Part shown: positions 25,201 through 36,900 of the stretch, piece by piece
Layout of the letters: each line of letters begins with the position of its first letter
How positions within the stretch are numbered: the first letter of the stretch is position 1
Source of the DNA: a virus
Direction: 5' to 3' (one strand)
IMG/VR virus record: IMGVR_UViG_3300047557_000649
Span: 1-48,508 of that record
Length of the DNA: 48,508 nt
The notes under the pieces: generated by a model
Database searches by the model: none
What the model saw: only the letters and a program-made list of their open reading frames with translations
Told to the model about the DNA's origin: nothing
Translations under genes and position numbers: made by a program

Positions 25201-28200
25201 TGTTTTATGATTTGGTTGACAAGTTCTAAAAGTTATAACTCTATTACCGCCAACAAATCCATCTACAGTTTCACCATTCTGGAATATTCCAGAAGTCATT
25301 GTAATTTCAAGAAGCTTAGGAACAATATCAATTCCACTGGTGCTATCAAAGAACTGATAATATCTTGTAATTGGTTTTAATCCACCAGCACCAAAAGCAA
25401 CGTTTCTAGAGCGAATATGAGTATCTGGTTCGCTGCTTATCTTGATGGTCTCTACATAAGTGCCGTCAAAGTCTCCAGTAACGGTTCTTTCACCACCACT
25501 AACAAATATATTTCTTACCCAATTGTCGGAAGCTGGACTTAATTGAACTCTACCAACAAATTCAATCATATTAAATGGGTTGACATTTTCAACTCTAGAT
25601 GCTAGAGGTTGTTCAATCCATCCAGTTTCTTCATAATCTAGTGTGACTAAATCACCAGTCTTTCTTACGTTTGAATCTAATAATTCAAGATTTGCTGAAA
25701 AATCAGCAGTATCCGTGTTAATTGATGGCAGTAAAGATAGTTCTGGTTTTAGAGAATAAAAATCTAATGGGGTATTTAATTCTTGATTTTCTACATCAAT
25801 ATCACACTTACAATCTGGATTCAGAATGTCTAATAAATTATTATTTTTAAAATCATCTACAAAGAATCCTGATTTGAATCTTGAAAGACCATCAGCGTCC
25901 TGAACTTGTAAAGTCTTTGTATCTAATTCAAGTAAACTTAAAGATGTAACGGTTTCTAGATTGGAAATTCTATCATCTAACTTTCCAATATCTCTCATTG
26001 TATATCTTCTATTATCAACAAGAGTTACTACAGCATCATCTGGATTATATAAGTATGCTGGAAGATTGATGGTGGCAATGTCCATCGCACTTTCTACATT
26101 AGTTGGTTCTTTAGGATCTAAAGATGATACACCTTTAATTAGTGAGAAATTGCCTAGACTATCAAGAACTAGTTTATCAATTCTAGGTAGATAATAACTA
26201 TATCCAATTAAAGAACTTTCATTAGGTGTGACAACTAACGTTGGATTATTACCAGAAGAACCAAAAGTTCTACTCGCAAAAGAAAATGGTGAAGATGTTG
26301 TTGATGTAAACTCTGCTACTCTTGGTCTAAAGTCCAGTGTGTCGCTAGCTCTTAATGAGTTTCTTAAAATTGGAATGTCATTAGTAAATCTTTCTTGACC
26401 ATAAGATTCAACAGTGTATAGATCTCCAAGATCATTTGATGGTACACTATAATAATTGTATACAATCAGTAACTTTCTTGTTGGTTCTGGGAAGTTTAAT
26501 TTTCTTACTATTCTGGAGTAATCATAATATTGTTCTCTTTGACCTTTATCAAGATCAAATCTGTTTGTAATATTTAAGTAATTACCTACAGTTATAGATT
26601 GAATATTAGTTACAATATTAGATTCTTCAAAGGTTACTGTTTCTCCAACTGTAAACGTTTGGGGAGTTAGATAACAAATTTCTACTTCTGTGGAAGATGA
26701 TCTTGTAGCAAGTTGAGCAATCGCTCCACTACTGGATCCTACTATTCTTTCACCCAAAATTGAATTAGTATCCAATGATAGACCAGAAACAAATGTTAAC
26801 TTGTCTAAAGTTGGATTAGATGTATCTAGAGATTCATAAACTCCAACAACATTAACAACATCTGGAACGTTCAGGGAAATTTCCTTATCTTGAACTCTTA
26901 ATCCATAGAATTGATTAGTGCTTAATCCACTTAAAGCTGTTGAGATGCCAGAAATTGATTTATTAACGATTACTTTCTGACTTCTAATAAAATCTTTTTG
27001 CTTGTTTCTGATTAAGTTCTTTCTTACCGTAGCGTTAAGTGTTACGTTTGAAGATTGACTTGTTCTTAAACCAGAAAATACGATTTGAGAACCATTTGAA
27101 TTCAATGTAAACTGATCACCGGTTAAATCTTCAACATCTCCATTGGAATAATGAATTGAATATCTTTCAGCGTCAAATGTTTCAAAGAAAGCACTAGAAA
27201 TTCCAGTAGATGTAACATCAACACTTAAAGATCCAACAGAGTTGGTGGTTAATTCGCGGAGTTGACTGGTTACTAATAGATTTGAATTTGCTAAAGATAC
27301 ATCTGAAATATTTGAGGCGTCTAGAGGGGCATAAAGTCCAGCACTTTCATCATTGGTAATATTTGGAACACCAATAGAAAAAGTTACAGATTGAGTTGAA
27401 GATGGTAGTCCACCATTACACACTCCAAATACACTTGAAATGCCAGCAACGGTCATAGTTAAACCATCGCTAGACACTGAAACTACTCTGTTATAAGTTT
27501 CAGTTGACAAACCAGACACTTGATATCTGATAATAGCGTCACTTCTAATACCTAAAAAGTTTTTACCAGGGCAAGTTACTGTACCAGCACTAGTTCCACC
27601 GGTAATAGTCAACCTATCAGTAATATTAAATCCTGATGGGGAAATTCTTTGAAGAACTGTATCGGCAACAAATGAGGTTTTTATTCCAGAAGAAATAGAA
27701 GTTGAAGCCTGAAAAACAGATTTGATGTCTTGTGTATTGAATACCTTGACAGTTTTAACACTTCTTGAATATTCTGATGATTCGTTGATAAGAATCTGTT
27801 CACCAGAAATAAAAGTTCCAGAAGTTTGAGTTAGTGTTATATCTACTCCAGATGCTGCCGAAACAACATAACCAGAAGCTCCACTGCTGACTCCTCTAAT
27901 GTAGGATGTTGCTGGGCATTGATTTGAATTTAGACTTTGATTTAAAGTCAGTTTAGTAAATGTTTGTACATCAAAAAGATATAACTCCCACTCCGAAGCA
28001 TCGTTAGAATATGGGGCATCACTTAAACTAAATGAGTATACTCTTGCTTGTCCAATCTCATCTCCAGTTCCAGAACCTTCTGAAGCCTTTCTTTGATTGA
28101 AGAATGTAACAGTGTTATTACTTGTATTAATACCAACAAATGGAGTTCCAGTTACATTATTAACTCTTAGTAGATTACCCATCTCAAATGGAACTAGAGA

Positions 28201-29361
28201 TGTGCCAACTGTTGCTTTATCTCTAGGTTTATCAACATCCAATATTGTAGTTGCTTGTTTTTCAATATCAAAGCCTCTTACATATGCTTTTCCAGGTGAT
28301 ACCTTGACACACATTAAATCATCACTAGGAATGTTTCCAGAGTCTGTTGTTTGTGTTGATAAGTATATTCCTTCGTTTGAAATGCCATCATTTAGTGAAT
28401 TAGCAACCTGAATATTAAACTTATCTACAGAATAATCTCCAGATTCCTCGTAAGTTCTCTTGGCAAAATAATCTTTAATGACCGAATACTCTGATTTGTT
28501 TTGAAGTTTTTTAACCTCTCCATTATCAAGTCTAATCAGTTCTACAAAACTCTTATCATTAAAATCAGTTAATGGTTTCTTTGATAAAACAGTAGAAATC
28601 TTTAATCTATCTGCTCCAGGAGCAGCAAAGTTTGAGAATCCTCTGGCATTGTCATAGAGTGAAGAGTCGTCTTTAGCAGTTACGATTTCTTCTAAAATAT
28701 TTAAACCAACTCGGTATGATGGTGTGTTTGAATATGGATCAAGTACAATTTTATCAGTTGCTACATCTACAAATGTTCCTCTGATAAAATATACACCTTG
28801 CGATATTCCTACAGCACATCCAATTGCTGATGCGTTTAATGATACTAAAGTTGCTACAGTATCACCTGCGTTAATTGAAGTATTTCCATAAACAAAAGAT
28901 TCTTCTGTTATTAAAACTTCACCATCATCTAAAGTTTTAACAACGTTATCTGATCCAGAATTTAAATATTTTATGAAAAGAGTTAAATCAGTAATTTCTG
29001 TAGACTCTGAAGGAAGTAGATACTTATCAACTACAACGGTTACTCCAGAATCCTGTCCTGTAAGACGTTTACCTACTAAATTCTCTACATAAAGAGAAAC
29101 AGGAATGCCTAAATGATCTTGATTTAATCTGATTGAATAGTACTCGGAATCATAATTGATGTTTCCGGGGATCACCATAGATCCCTCTTTGAAAATATGA
29201 CTTCCAAAGGATTCTATCTGGTTTTGTAAGATAGATTGTAAAGTTGTTAATTCTCTAGCCTGTACTGGGTATCCTGGCTTAAATAAAACTTTATAAAAAT
29301 TATTGTCCTTATTAAAGTCGTCGTAATAAGGATTTATATTTAAATTAGTTTTCTGTGGCAT
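22282..29361 (-). CDS. Very large baseplate/tail structural protein, DUF4815 type
   Basis: 2359 residues. The N-terminus, LNINPYYDDFNKDNNFYKVL then FKPGYPVQARELTTLQS and LQNQIESFG, is the start of the DUF4815 family of large cyanophage virion proteins, which runs through about the first 600 residues. A proline run of PPPPPPP type lies near residue 1540 and joins a GKDPLAQTFTVDETGAFLTS domain, typical of phage fibre/baseplate beta domains. Residues ~1790-1870 carry GVGY and GNGY repeats shared with gp14 and gp8, and ~1985-2025 an INNEIIYYNSIGS...GTRG module shared with gp15. The C-terminal ~300 residues are a separate beta-rich domain. By position it takes the place of T4 gp9-gp12 genes, and a gp10-like wedge or fibre role is likely. 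Confidence 0.88.
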   Translation of the reverse strand: MPQKTNLNINPYYDDFNKDNNFYKVLFKPGYPVQARELTTLQSILQNQIESFGSHIFKEGSMVIPGNINYDSEYYSIRLNQDHLGIPVSLYVENLVGKRLTGQDSGVTVVVDKYLLPSESTEITDLTLFIKYLNSGSDNVVKTLDDGEVLITEESFVYGNTSINAGDTVATLVSLNASAIGCAVGISQGVYFIRGTFVDVATDKIVLDPYSNTPSYRVGLNILEEIVTAKDDSSLYDNARGFSNFAAPGADRLKISTVLSKKPLTDFNDKSFVELIRLDNGEVKKLQNKSEYSVIKDYFAKRTYEESGDYSVDKFNIQVANSLNDGISNEGIYLSTQTTDSGNIPSDDLMCVKVSPGKAYVRGFDIEKQATTILDVDKPRDKATVGTSLVPFEMGNLLRVNNVTGTPFVGINTSNNTVTFFNQRKASEGSGTGDEIGQARVYSFSLSDAPYSNDASEWELYLFDVQTFTKLTLNQSLNSNQCPATSYIRGVSSGASGYVVSAASGVDITLTQTSGTFISGEQILINESSEYSRSVKTVKVFNTQDIKSVFQASTSISSGIKTSFVADTVLQRISPSGFNITDRLTITGGTSAGTVTCPGKNFLGIRSDAIIRYQVSGLSTETYNRVVSVSSDGLTMTVAGISSVFGVCNGGLPSSTQSVTFSIGVPNITNDESAGLYAPLDASNISDVSLANSNLLVTSQLRELTTNSVGSLSVDVTSTGISSAFFETFDAERYSIHYSNGDVEDLTGDQFTLNSNGSQIVFSGLRTSQSSNVTLNATVRKNLIRNKQKDFIRSQKVIVNKSISGISTALSGLSTNQFYGLRVQDKEISLNVPDVVNVVGVYESLDTSNPTLDKLTFVSGLSLDTNSILGERIVGSSSGAIAQLATRSSSTEVEICYLTPQTFTVGETVTFEESNIVTNIQSITVGNYLNITNRFDLDKGQREQYYDYSRIVRKLNFPEPTRKLLIVYNYYSVPSNDLGDLYTVESYGQERFTNDIPILRNSLRASDTLDFRPRVAEFTSTTSSPFSFASRTFGSSGNNPTLVVTPNESSLIGYSYYLPRIDKLVLDSLGNFSLIKGVSSLDPKEPTNVESAMDIATINLPAYLYNPDDAVVTLVDNRRYTMRDIGKLDDRISNLETVTSLSLLELDTKTLQVQDADGLSRFKSGFFVDDFKNNNLLDILNPDCKCDIDVENQELNTPLDFYSLKPELSLLPSINTDTADFSANLELLDSNVRKTGDLVTLDYEETGWIEQPLASRVENVNPFNMIEFVGRVQLSPASDNWVRNIFVSGGERTVTGDFDGTYVETIKISSEPDTHIRSRNVAFGAGGLKPITRYYQFFDSTSGIDIVPKLLEITMTSGIFQNGETVDGFVGGNRVITFRTCQPNHKTGDINNPATTFNANPYNTSISLPSTYSASSTVLNIDVASLSEEAQGRFNGYVTIGTVLVGRTSGAQASVSDLRLVSDTFGDLGGAFFFKDPLASPPPPLRFRTGTKTFKLTSSSTNSTPLPGSLLISSAETSYSTSGIVDTFRQTNVIVRRPPPPPPPAPAARGGGKDPLAQTFTVDETGAFLTSVDLFFASKDENEKVTVELRTVELGTPTDQLVQDFARVTLEPSQVNTSTDGSVATRVTFPSPIYLQPGEEYAIVILSPSSNNYETWIARMGERTVDTQNLPDAESVIVTKQYLGGSLFKSQNGTIWTPSQFEDLKFKLYKAQFTQNLGTVYFYNPKLGTRNSQTPRLSPNPIKTLPRKLKVGITTTTTMGSILIPGRKVGEGSSTGPYGYIENIGSKVSALSLTNVGVGYSNGTFSGVSLYSVSGNGSGAVGVVTVSSNVVSAVSITTPGNGYAIGDVLGITTSNVVKGSNATVTVSNIDGIDTLYLTNVQGEEFTSGQDLIYYENNTAVALANTDVRGSSSLISNLYDGRVIEVDHYNHGMMADNNKVTLADIEPNTTPILLTANLATDATTISVANTSTFSTFEGISTSTGYVKINNEIIYYNSIGSGTLGIGTRGIDGSSIRTHNVNDLCYKYELNGISLTKINTTHDMPTDSALKASKNIDKYYLQVDRSNRPSGDTQLSFTDERSLGGENVFASQNFQYNAVIPQFNVITPGDTTFINAQLRSVSGTSAGGSEVSFIDQGYESVELNQINKLSSTRLVCSEINETNRLTDLPKNRSTTLAVEFSSQDPNLSPVLDTQNGVLILERNRLNNPITNYVTDSRVKLISGDPHSAVYITNRVDLKQPATSLKVLVSAYRHSSADFRVLYRLFRPDSSEVEQAYELFPGYDNLKDLNGDGFGETIIDSTLNSGRADAFVPSSRDNQFLEYQFSADNLDKFTGFAIKIVCSGTNEAYAPRFKDLRVIALA

Positions 29362-29364
29362 TTT

Positions 29365-30915
29365 TTAGAATTCCAGGATAATTTTAACGTCTTCTTTTTG
29401 TCTAGAATTTCTCGTGATCAGTGGTCTATTATCTAGGTAAATAATTTCACCTGACCCTTTATTTATCTCTGGATTTGACAGTCCATTTGTGAACTGACTT
29501 CCAAGACTGATAATTTTATTTCCTGTTGGATTTGTAGTAATACCAGTAAATCCTGTGTCAATAGATCCAGAAAATCCACTAGATGTAGTAACAGGGTTTG
29601 CTGAGGATTCAAAACTTAGTACTTTTGAACTTGTAGAAACACCAACATAATCTGTTTGATCTAGAGTAGACTGATTAAAATATAAAGATCTATCTCTATA
29701 GTACTTAAGAACCTTCGTTTCAGAATCATATGATGCCACGTAACCGTGCGCTGATCCACCAGTTACTGATTGACTTATTTTATCACCAACACTAATTGTT
29801 CCAGAAACAGAAGAGAATTTTATTGAATATAGTGATGAAAATTGACTCTCAGTAAACACTGATGTTGATCCAATTGAAGTTGGATTTTTCAAGATTCCAA
29901 TTTGAGCAAATTTAGCGTCTGTGGGGAAGTCTTTAGTAGAATCATCAAATCTAGCATAAATTAAAACCTTGTCAGTTCCTAGTTCTTTATACAAATCATA
30001 CCCATGACCCTTTGATGGTGGGATGATTGGAATCAATTTGGCAAAATTTCCTGTAGCATTTGCGTTTATTGATCCAAGATCAACCATTCCATATGTATAG
30101 TTCTTTCCACCAGAAGAAACAGAGGCACTAGTTATCTTTCCGCTTACAACATCAATAACGACTTTTCCTCCACTACCATCACCTAAAATATTAACTTCTT
30201 GTCCCAATCCACCAGAGTAACCAGATCCTTGATCTTGTATATAAACTTTTTTAATTTGATTGTTATTAACTGTAGAGTCCCCGTTTTCTCTAACCGCCTG
30301 TATTTGAGAATCAGTAGACGTTGACCAATTGTTAGGAACAGAAATATATTCTGTTGAATCAAACTTTATAATATCACTAGGAGAAACAGTAAACAAGTAT
30401 TTCCAAATGTATCCATCACCACTTTCGCCTGCTCTTGATGGTTCTAAATCAGTAAATAGTGGTTCATCCTGTGATGCGTTTCCCGTAGTACTGATTCCTG
30501 AAGAACCATTATCAATACAAATATAAACGTTATAATTACTATTCATAACATAGTAATTTGCGTCATATAATCTAGAAGATTGTGTTACTGGTGATGGTGA
30601 TGTAACACTATAGTCATGACGATACATTTCATATCTGGTTCCTTGAGTCCAGTCAATTCTTCTAACTAATCTTCTTACATTGACACTAGTGACTTTTTTG
30701 CCAAAAATCATAGTGTCAGAAACATGGTTAATATTATTAAAATTATCTACTGGATTCGGCGTATTTGTGTTCCAGTCAGAAGTTCTTCCAAAACCAACTT
30801 GAGTTGGGTTTGATAGTCCTAAAAACACATAATAAGAATTTGAAGAGCTTTCTATATTCTCTACAAAATTATTAGCATTAAGAATTCTAAACTGATCTGT
30901 TACAATAGCAGCCAT
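29365..30915 (-). CDS. gp8: Baseplate wedge protein gp8
   Basis: 516 residues (T4 gp8 has 334). It is a subunit of the baseplate wedge. The first ~220 residues are typical cyanophage gp8: MAAIVTDQFRILNANNFVEN, YYVFLGLSNPTQVGFGR, RLVRRIDWTQGTRYEMYRHD, and GDGYIWKYLFTVSPSDIIKF. Residues ~225-280 carry a GSGY-type repeat (VYIQDQGSGYSGG) as in gp14. A later segment, SVGDKISQSVTGGSAHGYVA, resembles the module after the repeats in gp14. Extra length relative to T4 is explained by these additions. It starts a transcription unit with a TATAAATA core 19 bases upstream. Confidence 0.92.
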   Translation of the reverse strand: MAAIVTDQFRILNANNFVENIESSSNSYYVFLGLSNPTQVGFGRTSDWNTNTPNPVDNFNNINHVSDTMIFGKKVTSVNVRRLVRRIDWTQGTRYEMYRHDYSVTSPSPVTQSSRLYDANYYVMNSNYNVYICIDNGSSGISTTGNASQDEPLFTDLEPSRAGESGDGYIWKYLFTVSPSDIIKFDSTEYISVPNNWSTSTDSQIQAVRENGDSTVNNNQIKKVYIQDQGSGYSGGLGQEVNILGDGSGGKVVIDVVSGKITSASVSSGGKNYTYGMVDLGSINANATGNFAKLIPIIPPSKGHGYDLYKELGTDKVLIYARFDDSTKDFPTDAKFAQIGILKNPTSIGSTSVFTESQFSSLYSIKFSSVSGTISVGDKISQSVTGGSAHGYVASYDSETKVLKYYRDRSLYFNQSTLDQTDYVGVSTSSKVLSFESSANPVTTSSGFSGSIDTGFTGITTNPTGNKIISLGSQFTNGLSNPEINKGSGEIIYLDNRPLITRNSRQKEDVKIILEF

Positions 30916-30933
30916 ATTATTAGCTTTTTCCTA

Positions 30934-30941
30934 TATTTATA
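30934..30941 (-). promoter_or_regulatory. Late promoter core TATAAATA before gp8
   Basis: TATAAATA on the minus strand, 19-26 bases before the gp8 ATG, immediately after the TAG stop of the giant gene (30944-30942). Confidence 0.75.
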
Positions 30942-33900
30942 CTACCCAAGATCCTTTCTCAATGCTCCACTATCTCTCAGTCCATAATCTCTTCTTTGAA
31001 TTGAAGGGAATGTTGACAATCCAGAATCAATTGTAAATCCTGTCACACCAATAGAAATTGGAGAAGTGGATCTACTAAATCCAGATAATCTACCCCAAGA
31101 GAACTTACCAATAGGACTTGTAGTGCTTCCTGTAGTGTTGATACCGATAATATTAGAACCAGAATGAACATTGGCAACAATCTCAGAATTTGATCCGCTG
31201 GAAGTTATTGAATGTACATAGTAGACATTATCTAAGAATGTAGTTCCTACACCAACAACTGAAGAATTATTTGAGTCAATAGAGGTCACTCCAGATCCAA
31301 CAGAAGTATTGAATACGTAAATTGGATATCCAGTTTGCAGTCCAACAAAGGAGGTGGCATTCAGGAAGAATTTAAGTGCCAATGGATTTCCAGAAGTTCC
31401 AGAAGTAGTTGTAATTCCAGTAATAATTCCAGAGAAACCTTGTACAGTGGTGATATTATTAATATCCTCTTTTGTAAACGAAGGTAATGGAGTCAATACT
31501 TGTGGAGGAGCACTTTGACTATAACCAAATCCTGGATTTGTAATTGTAGTTGATGTTATTTGACCATCAGTTATTGTTGCTGTCGCTCTGGCAGTTGTAC
31601 CAACACCAACGCCAATTGATGGTGGAGCAGATATTGAAACCGTTACAGAGGACCCAACATAACCACTACCGCCACTAACAATGCTTAAAGATTGTATTGT
31701 TCCACCAGCAGATACTACAGCAGTGATTCCTGCGGCAACTGGAGACGAACCAGTTACAATTAAACCACCAAAACTGGTAATTACTAGTGATGAGGTGTTC
31801 TCTTCGTAATTAAAGAATTGTGCGTCATCAACAAATAGTTCTGTATCCGTGGTTGAGAAGTTTTTAATAATCTTTGAAGTTGGATATACTAAAGATTCTA
31901 TGGAGTCTCTGGTCTTATAAACATTTTCTCCATTTATAAACTTATCAACTTTTTGCTTAGTCCAACTAAATGGTTTGAAATTAGTTTCATCAATTCCCTG
32001 TTCAACATAAAGATTAGTTTCTATCTTATCCGATGTTGCGATGTTATATATTGTTCTAAGGTTTTGATCTATAGTTCCTGGATAGTTATTATTTTTAAAT
32101 ACCTGAACTAAATCACCAACCTTAACTGTTTCATTTACAGATACTGTGACACTATCAGTTCCTGTGGTTCCTTTATAGAAGAAAATAGAAATATTATCTT
32201 CTGGTTCTGGGGGAACAATAAAGGTGAATGATGTGCCTCCTTCAAAATTATAAGAATCTCCAGGAGTTTGAAGAACTCCATTTACAAAAACTAATAGTAA
32301 TGAATTTAGATCAATTAAAGAAGACTCTGGATCATTTGAATCAATTTCAAAACTCAACAATTGACCGTTATATCTTAATGGGAATCTAGTTCTAGATCCA
32401 TCTTGAAGGTCATCAATTGGATCAATAAAGTCAAAATCACCAAATTCCCAAGAAGACATTTTATCTGTAAATACGTCCAGAACAGTCAATTCAAAATTAG
32501 TTAATGGTGATGCTAGGTTTTTAGCAGTTACTAGTCCTACAGGTTTGAATACATCACCAATTTTGAATCCATATCCAGGTCTTGTGACCTTAAAGGAAGT
32601 GACCTCAAATAGAGTAGATCCAATTCCAGTCGTTGAACTTGCCCCCACATCAACTGATAGTAATAATCCTGTTCCTGTTGCTGTAGTTGCTCCAACGCCA
32701 AGTCTTGATACACCTACAACTTCAAGATTTTCGTAAGATGGTTGAGGTATTTGAATAGTTGGATTTGTATATCCAGATCCTGGATTTACAACTGTAAATG
32801 CTAAAGTACCACCCAAACCAACAACGGCGGTAATAGACGCTGCTGTGCCAGTGTGACCAGACTCAGTGACTCCTATAGAAATTGTACCACGATATCCAGA
32901 GCCACTAATGTCGGTAGTTCCTAGACCCACTGAAACTATAGTTCCTGCTGCTCCAACAACTGCGGTAACGGAAGCACCAACAAGAGGAGCAATACCAAGT
33001 CCACCGCTTGACCCAAGAGATACGATGACACCACCACGAGGAAGTTGATTTTGATTAATATCAGAAGTACTCTTAATTATAGATCCATTAGAAGAAGTTA
33101 TTCCTGTGAATACAATACTGGAAACACCAACATTTTCAATGTATGAATAATTATTTCCAGTATTGTTTATTGTGGATGGTTTTTGGAATATACCATTGAG
33201 TAATAGAATACCACTTCCTGTTTGAATTCCAGTGGTATTAATTCCTTGAACAGTGACAGTATACGTTTGTCCAATTCCAGTAAACCTATCAGAAATATCG
33301 TCAAAAATTCTATTATTTGTATAATCATTTCGCAAGTAAACTCTTCCATCAAAACTTGATCGGGTATACTCTAGGTTTGAAGAGTCTTTTAATATAGTAT
33401 TTTTACCTTTAGGAGCATCGGTGAAGTAAATTTTATTTCCAACAATGTTAAATGATCCTGAATAGATTCTTACAGAAGATCCATCTGCGTGTGAAGTTGA
33501 AGATGATCCAACAAAACCTCTTGATACTTCTAATAGAGGAACACTTCCAGTGCCTGTTATTGGTCCAACAGAAGTTGTACCAAATCCAACAGATACAATT
33601 TTCATATATTCATCATCTATTTTTAAAATATTATTTGGAACTATAGATGTAATTCCTGTTACTTCAAATACTGTTGAAGAATTTGTAATCTGCCCACCAT
33701 TATTGTTTAATATAGTGTTTATTGGAGTAAACGACAGAGGTGATTGAATAATACCATCAATATCAATTAAAGATTTCTCAAGTTTTTTATACATCTCTAA
33801 CTTGTGAGAGTTACCAGATCCAGTGGATGTAAACGTAACATATATTCCACTAGAAGCAAAATCACTTCTTGTAGATAGTCTAAACTTATCTTTATTGATT

Positions 33901-36900
33901 TTTATCGCATAAACTTCTGATGGTAAAATGTTGGTAACAATTCCAACAGAATTGAGTGTTGATCCTATTCCAACAGCAGAAGCCGCCACTCCAACAAAAG
34001 TTGAACTTGGAGTATAAATCAATCTTTCTCCAGTATTGAAGAAATGATCTTGAATTGTAAAGATACCAGTAGAAGGTTCAAGAATAGATGTGTTTGATGG
34101 ATTAAATTTCTTTTCAAAAATTGGTACACCTTCATAGTTTAAGTTAAAGTCTGTTTTATTAGATCTTGTACCATTCAAAGCATTATATTGAATCAAAGAT
34201 AGTGATTCTGTAACAGGACCATATAATAGATCTGGGGCAATATTATCCAAGTCACTTTCAGTGTATATAATTTCACTGAAACTTTGAATTTGTAAATTAG
34301 AACTTATAGATGGGTCTGGATGGAATATCAGGTTAAAGTTAGATCCATTATATTCAGTTGAGAAAGTTCCTATTCCAGAAGTACTTCCAATTGATAGGAA
34401 TGGATATTGAGTATTGTATGTATTTTCATCATTATGCATCATTAAAATTTGATGTATAGCACTAGTAGATCCATAAGATACTCTTATAATATTCTTAGCA
34501 CTGGTTATCTCTGAAGTACTAAATCCTACAATTGTTGAGGCAGTAGAAACATTTGTATAATTTGATTCTAATTTTATAGATCTTTCAGTTCCATCAATTT
34601 GACCACTTTCTTTAAATCTATAAGTTCCAATTCCAGCAGCGGTTGTGCCAAATCCAACAACTTTGGATCTTATTAAAACTTGATCTGAAGTATTATTTTC
34701 ATAATTTAGATATAGAATTCCAGAGTTAATAGACGCTGTAAATGTACCTATGAAATTTGATGAAAATACAGGATCGGATCCAGTATCAACATAATATTCT
34801 GAGAAATATGAGTTAGTTCCATCGTGAGTGACGTAGAGTTCTACAAAGTTCTTTTCACTTGTTGAATTATTCGTTACCTCTACAGAAGCAAAATAAGAAT
34901 TAACATTTGAAATATTATCTGAAATAATTTCAGAAGTTTGCCCAGCACTTACAATTCTATTAACGCCCGTTAGATCAACAAAACCTATACTTTGGGTTGA
35001 AATTCCCGTTAGATCGGTATTGAAAGTATTTTTAAATACTTTGATGTCATAATCACTATCATATGGATCTAAAGGTGTAAATCTTAGGGAAGAATTGCCA
35101 AATTCATCTGTATTTCCTGTTATTTCTACTAATTCCTCCGATGTATTGAATATGTTAGATTTTTCAAATGTAAAGATATTATCAGAGTCTTTTAAAACTA
35201 CTATCTCAACAACTTGAGTATCATTATTATTTGGATTTCTTATTTGAGTTAAGAATCTTGAATAATCCTCATCAATGAACAAGTCAACATATTGATCCAA
35301 TGATGATAATGAATTAGAGAATTGAGAACTTATATCGTCAATTTTTAAAACGCGGTTTGATCTACACTCAATATAATCGGCTAGTTTTTTACTCTTAAGT
35401 TTTAAGAATTTTGATTTGTTGTCAACAACATCAACATCAATGGTTAAATCATAATTGTTGATAGTATCCACTCTCTTTTCTTCTAAAATATCAAAAATGC
35501 TGATTGTATCAATTGTTGAAGATCCAATTGAAACTGATGATGTTGATTTGACTTCAGTGTCAGCGAAATTCTTTAGTCCACTTGTATGTAAGAGACGATT
35601 TACTGGATTTACAAGTTCTTCAAACTCAATAGGACTCTTTACTGTATAAGATAGAGATTGATAATAATCGTTATCTGCCAATACCTGATAATCTTCATCA
35701 AGTTTTCCTATATTGTCTGACCAACCATAATCTTGACGTAAAGAGTAATCAACATCAAATCTTCCAAAGTTATCAATTACATCATTAATTGTGGCAATAG
35801 ATCCACTTACAGATCCTTTTATAGTCTCATTTAGTGATAATTGGTAATCTCCATAAACTTTAATATAATCTTTTCCACTTTCAGTAACAATCAAATCAAC
35901 GCTAATAAATTGTCCACCAGTTAATGAGAGAAGATTTTCTCCCACCTGGAACAGTGATGGTGTTTGTGTTACTCTAAATCTTGGATAATCATCATATTTT
36001 ACGATAGAAGCATATGAATTTTGTGATGTTTTAGCAATACCAGCATTTGTGGTAATACCTGATAAATTAAACTCAATTTCTGCTGGGTTTGTATTTCTGT
36101 ATGCTGAAACAGTAAAGAAGTCATAACCATAATCAGAAGAATTAAATCCTTCACCATCATTACCATACTTTTGAATCCCTTCAACAAAGATTTTTTCACC
36201 AACAGTGAAAACTGATGTTGAAAATCCTGAAATTGGTGTTACTAATACACAAGTTACAATTCCACTTGATGAAGACTGTATAGTGTTAATTGTTACTCCA
36301 TTACTATTATTAATGGCAACAATTGATTGCTCTACAGCACTCAATCCTTTTGGTGATTGAACGATGTTAACATTAGAGATAGAAGTTCCATTCAAATTAG
36401 ATTGAAGAAGACCAGTTACTATTTGATCTCCTGTTTCTGGGTTAACTATTATTAGATCTGGTGCAGTAGTATAATTTCTTCCACCATATAAAACTTCAAT
36501 GTTTGTGATTTCGTCAGAATTAATTAGTGAAACAACTGGAGAAACAAATGCTTCTGGTCTTAAAGTTTTATCCGAAGAATACTCAAATCCTGGATCAACA
36601 ATACGAACACTATCAATTCTATTAATGTTTCCAGAATTTGGAAGAATTTTAGCGTTCAGTCCTTGAGTAGATGCTATACTTACAAAGGTTGGTAATTTCT
36701 TGTATCCATACCCACCGAATGTTATTTGTAGTGAATCTACTCCACCTCTAGCAGTTAAAGAATTAGTTGAATATTTTAAAGTATCGGTATTTGTAGTATT
36801 GTATGCTAATGATTCTGGAATTTCTTTTAATGAAACATTAAAACTCGTTGTTCCAACACCAAAGACTTTATAATTGTTGTTATACTTACTATCAACATAA

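Noticed and set aside
29460-29467. GATAAATA inside gp8, about 100 bases before the DUF4815-type gene
   Set aside because: Same reason; no support beyond the 8-base match. A similar CATAAATA lies near 42911-42918 in gp6.
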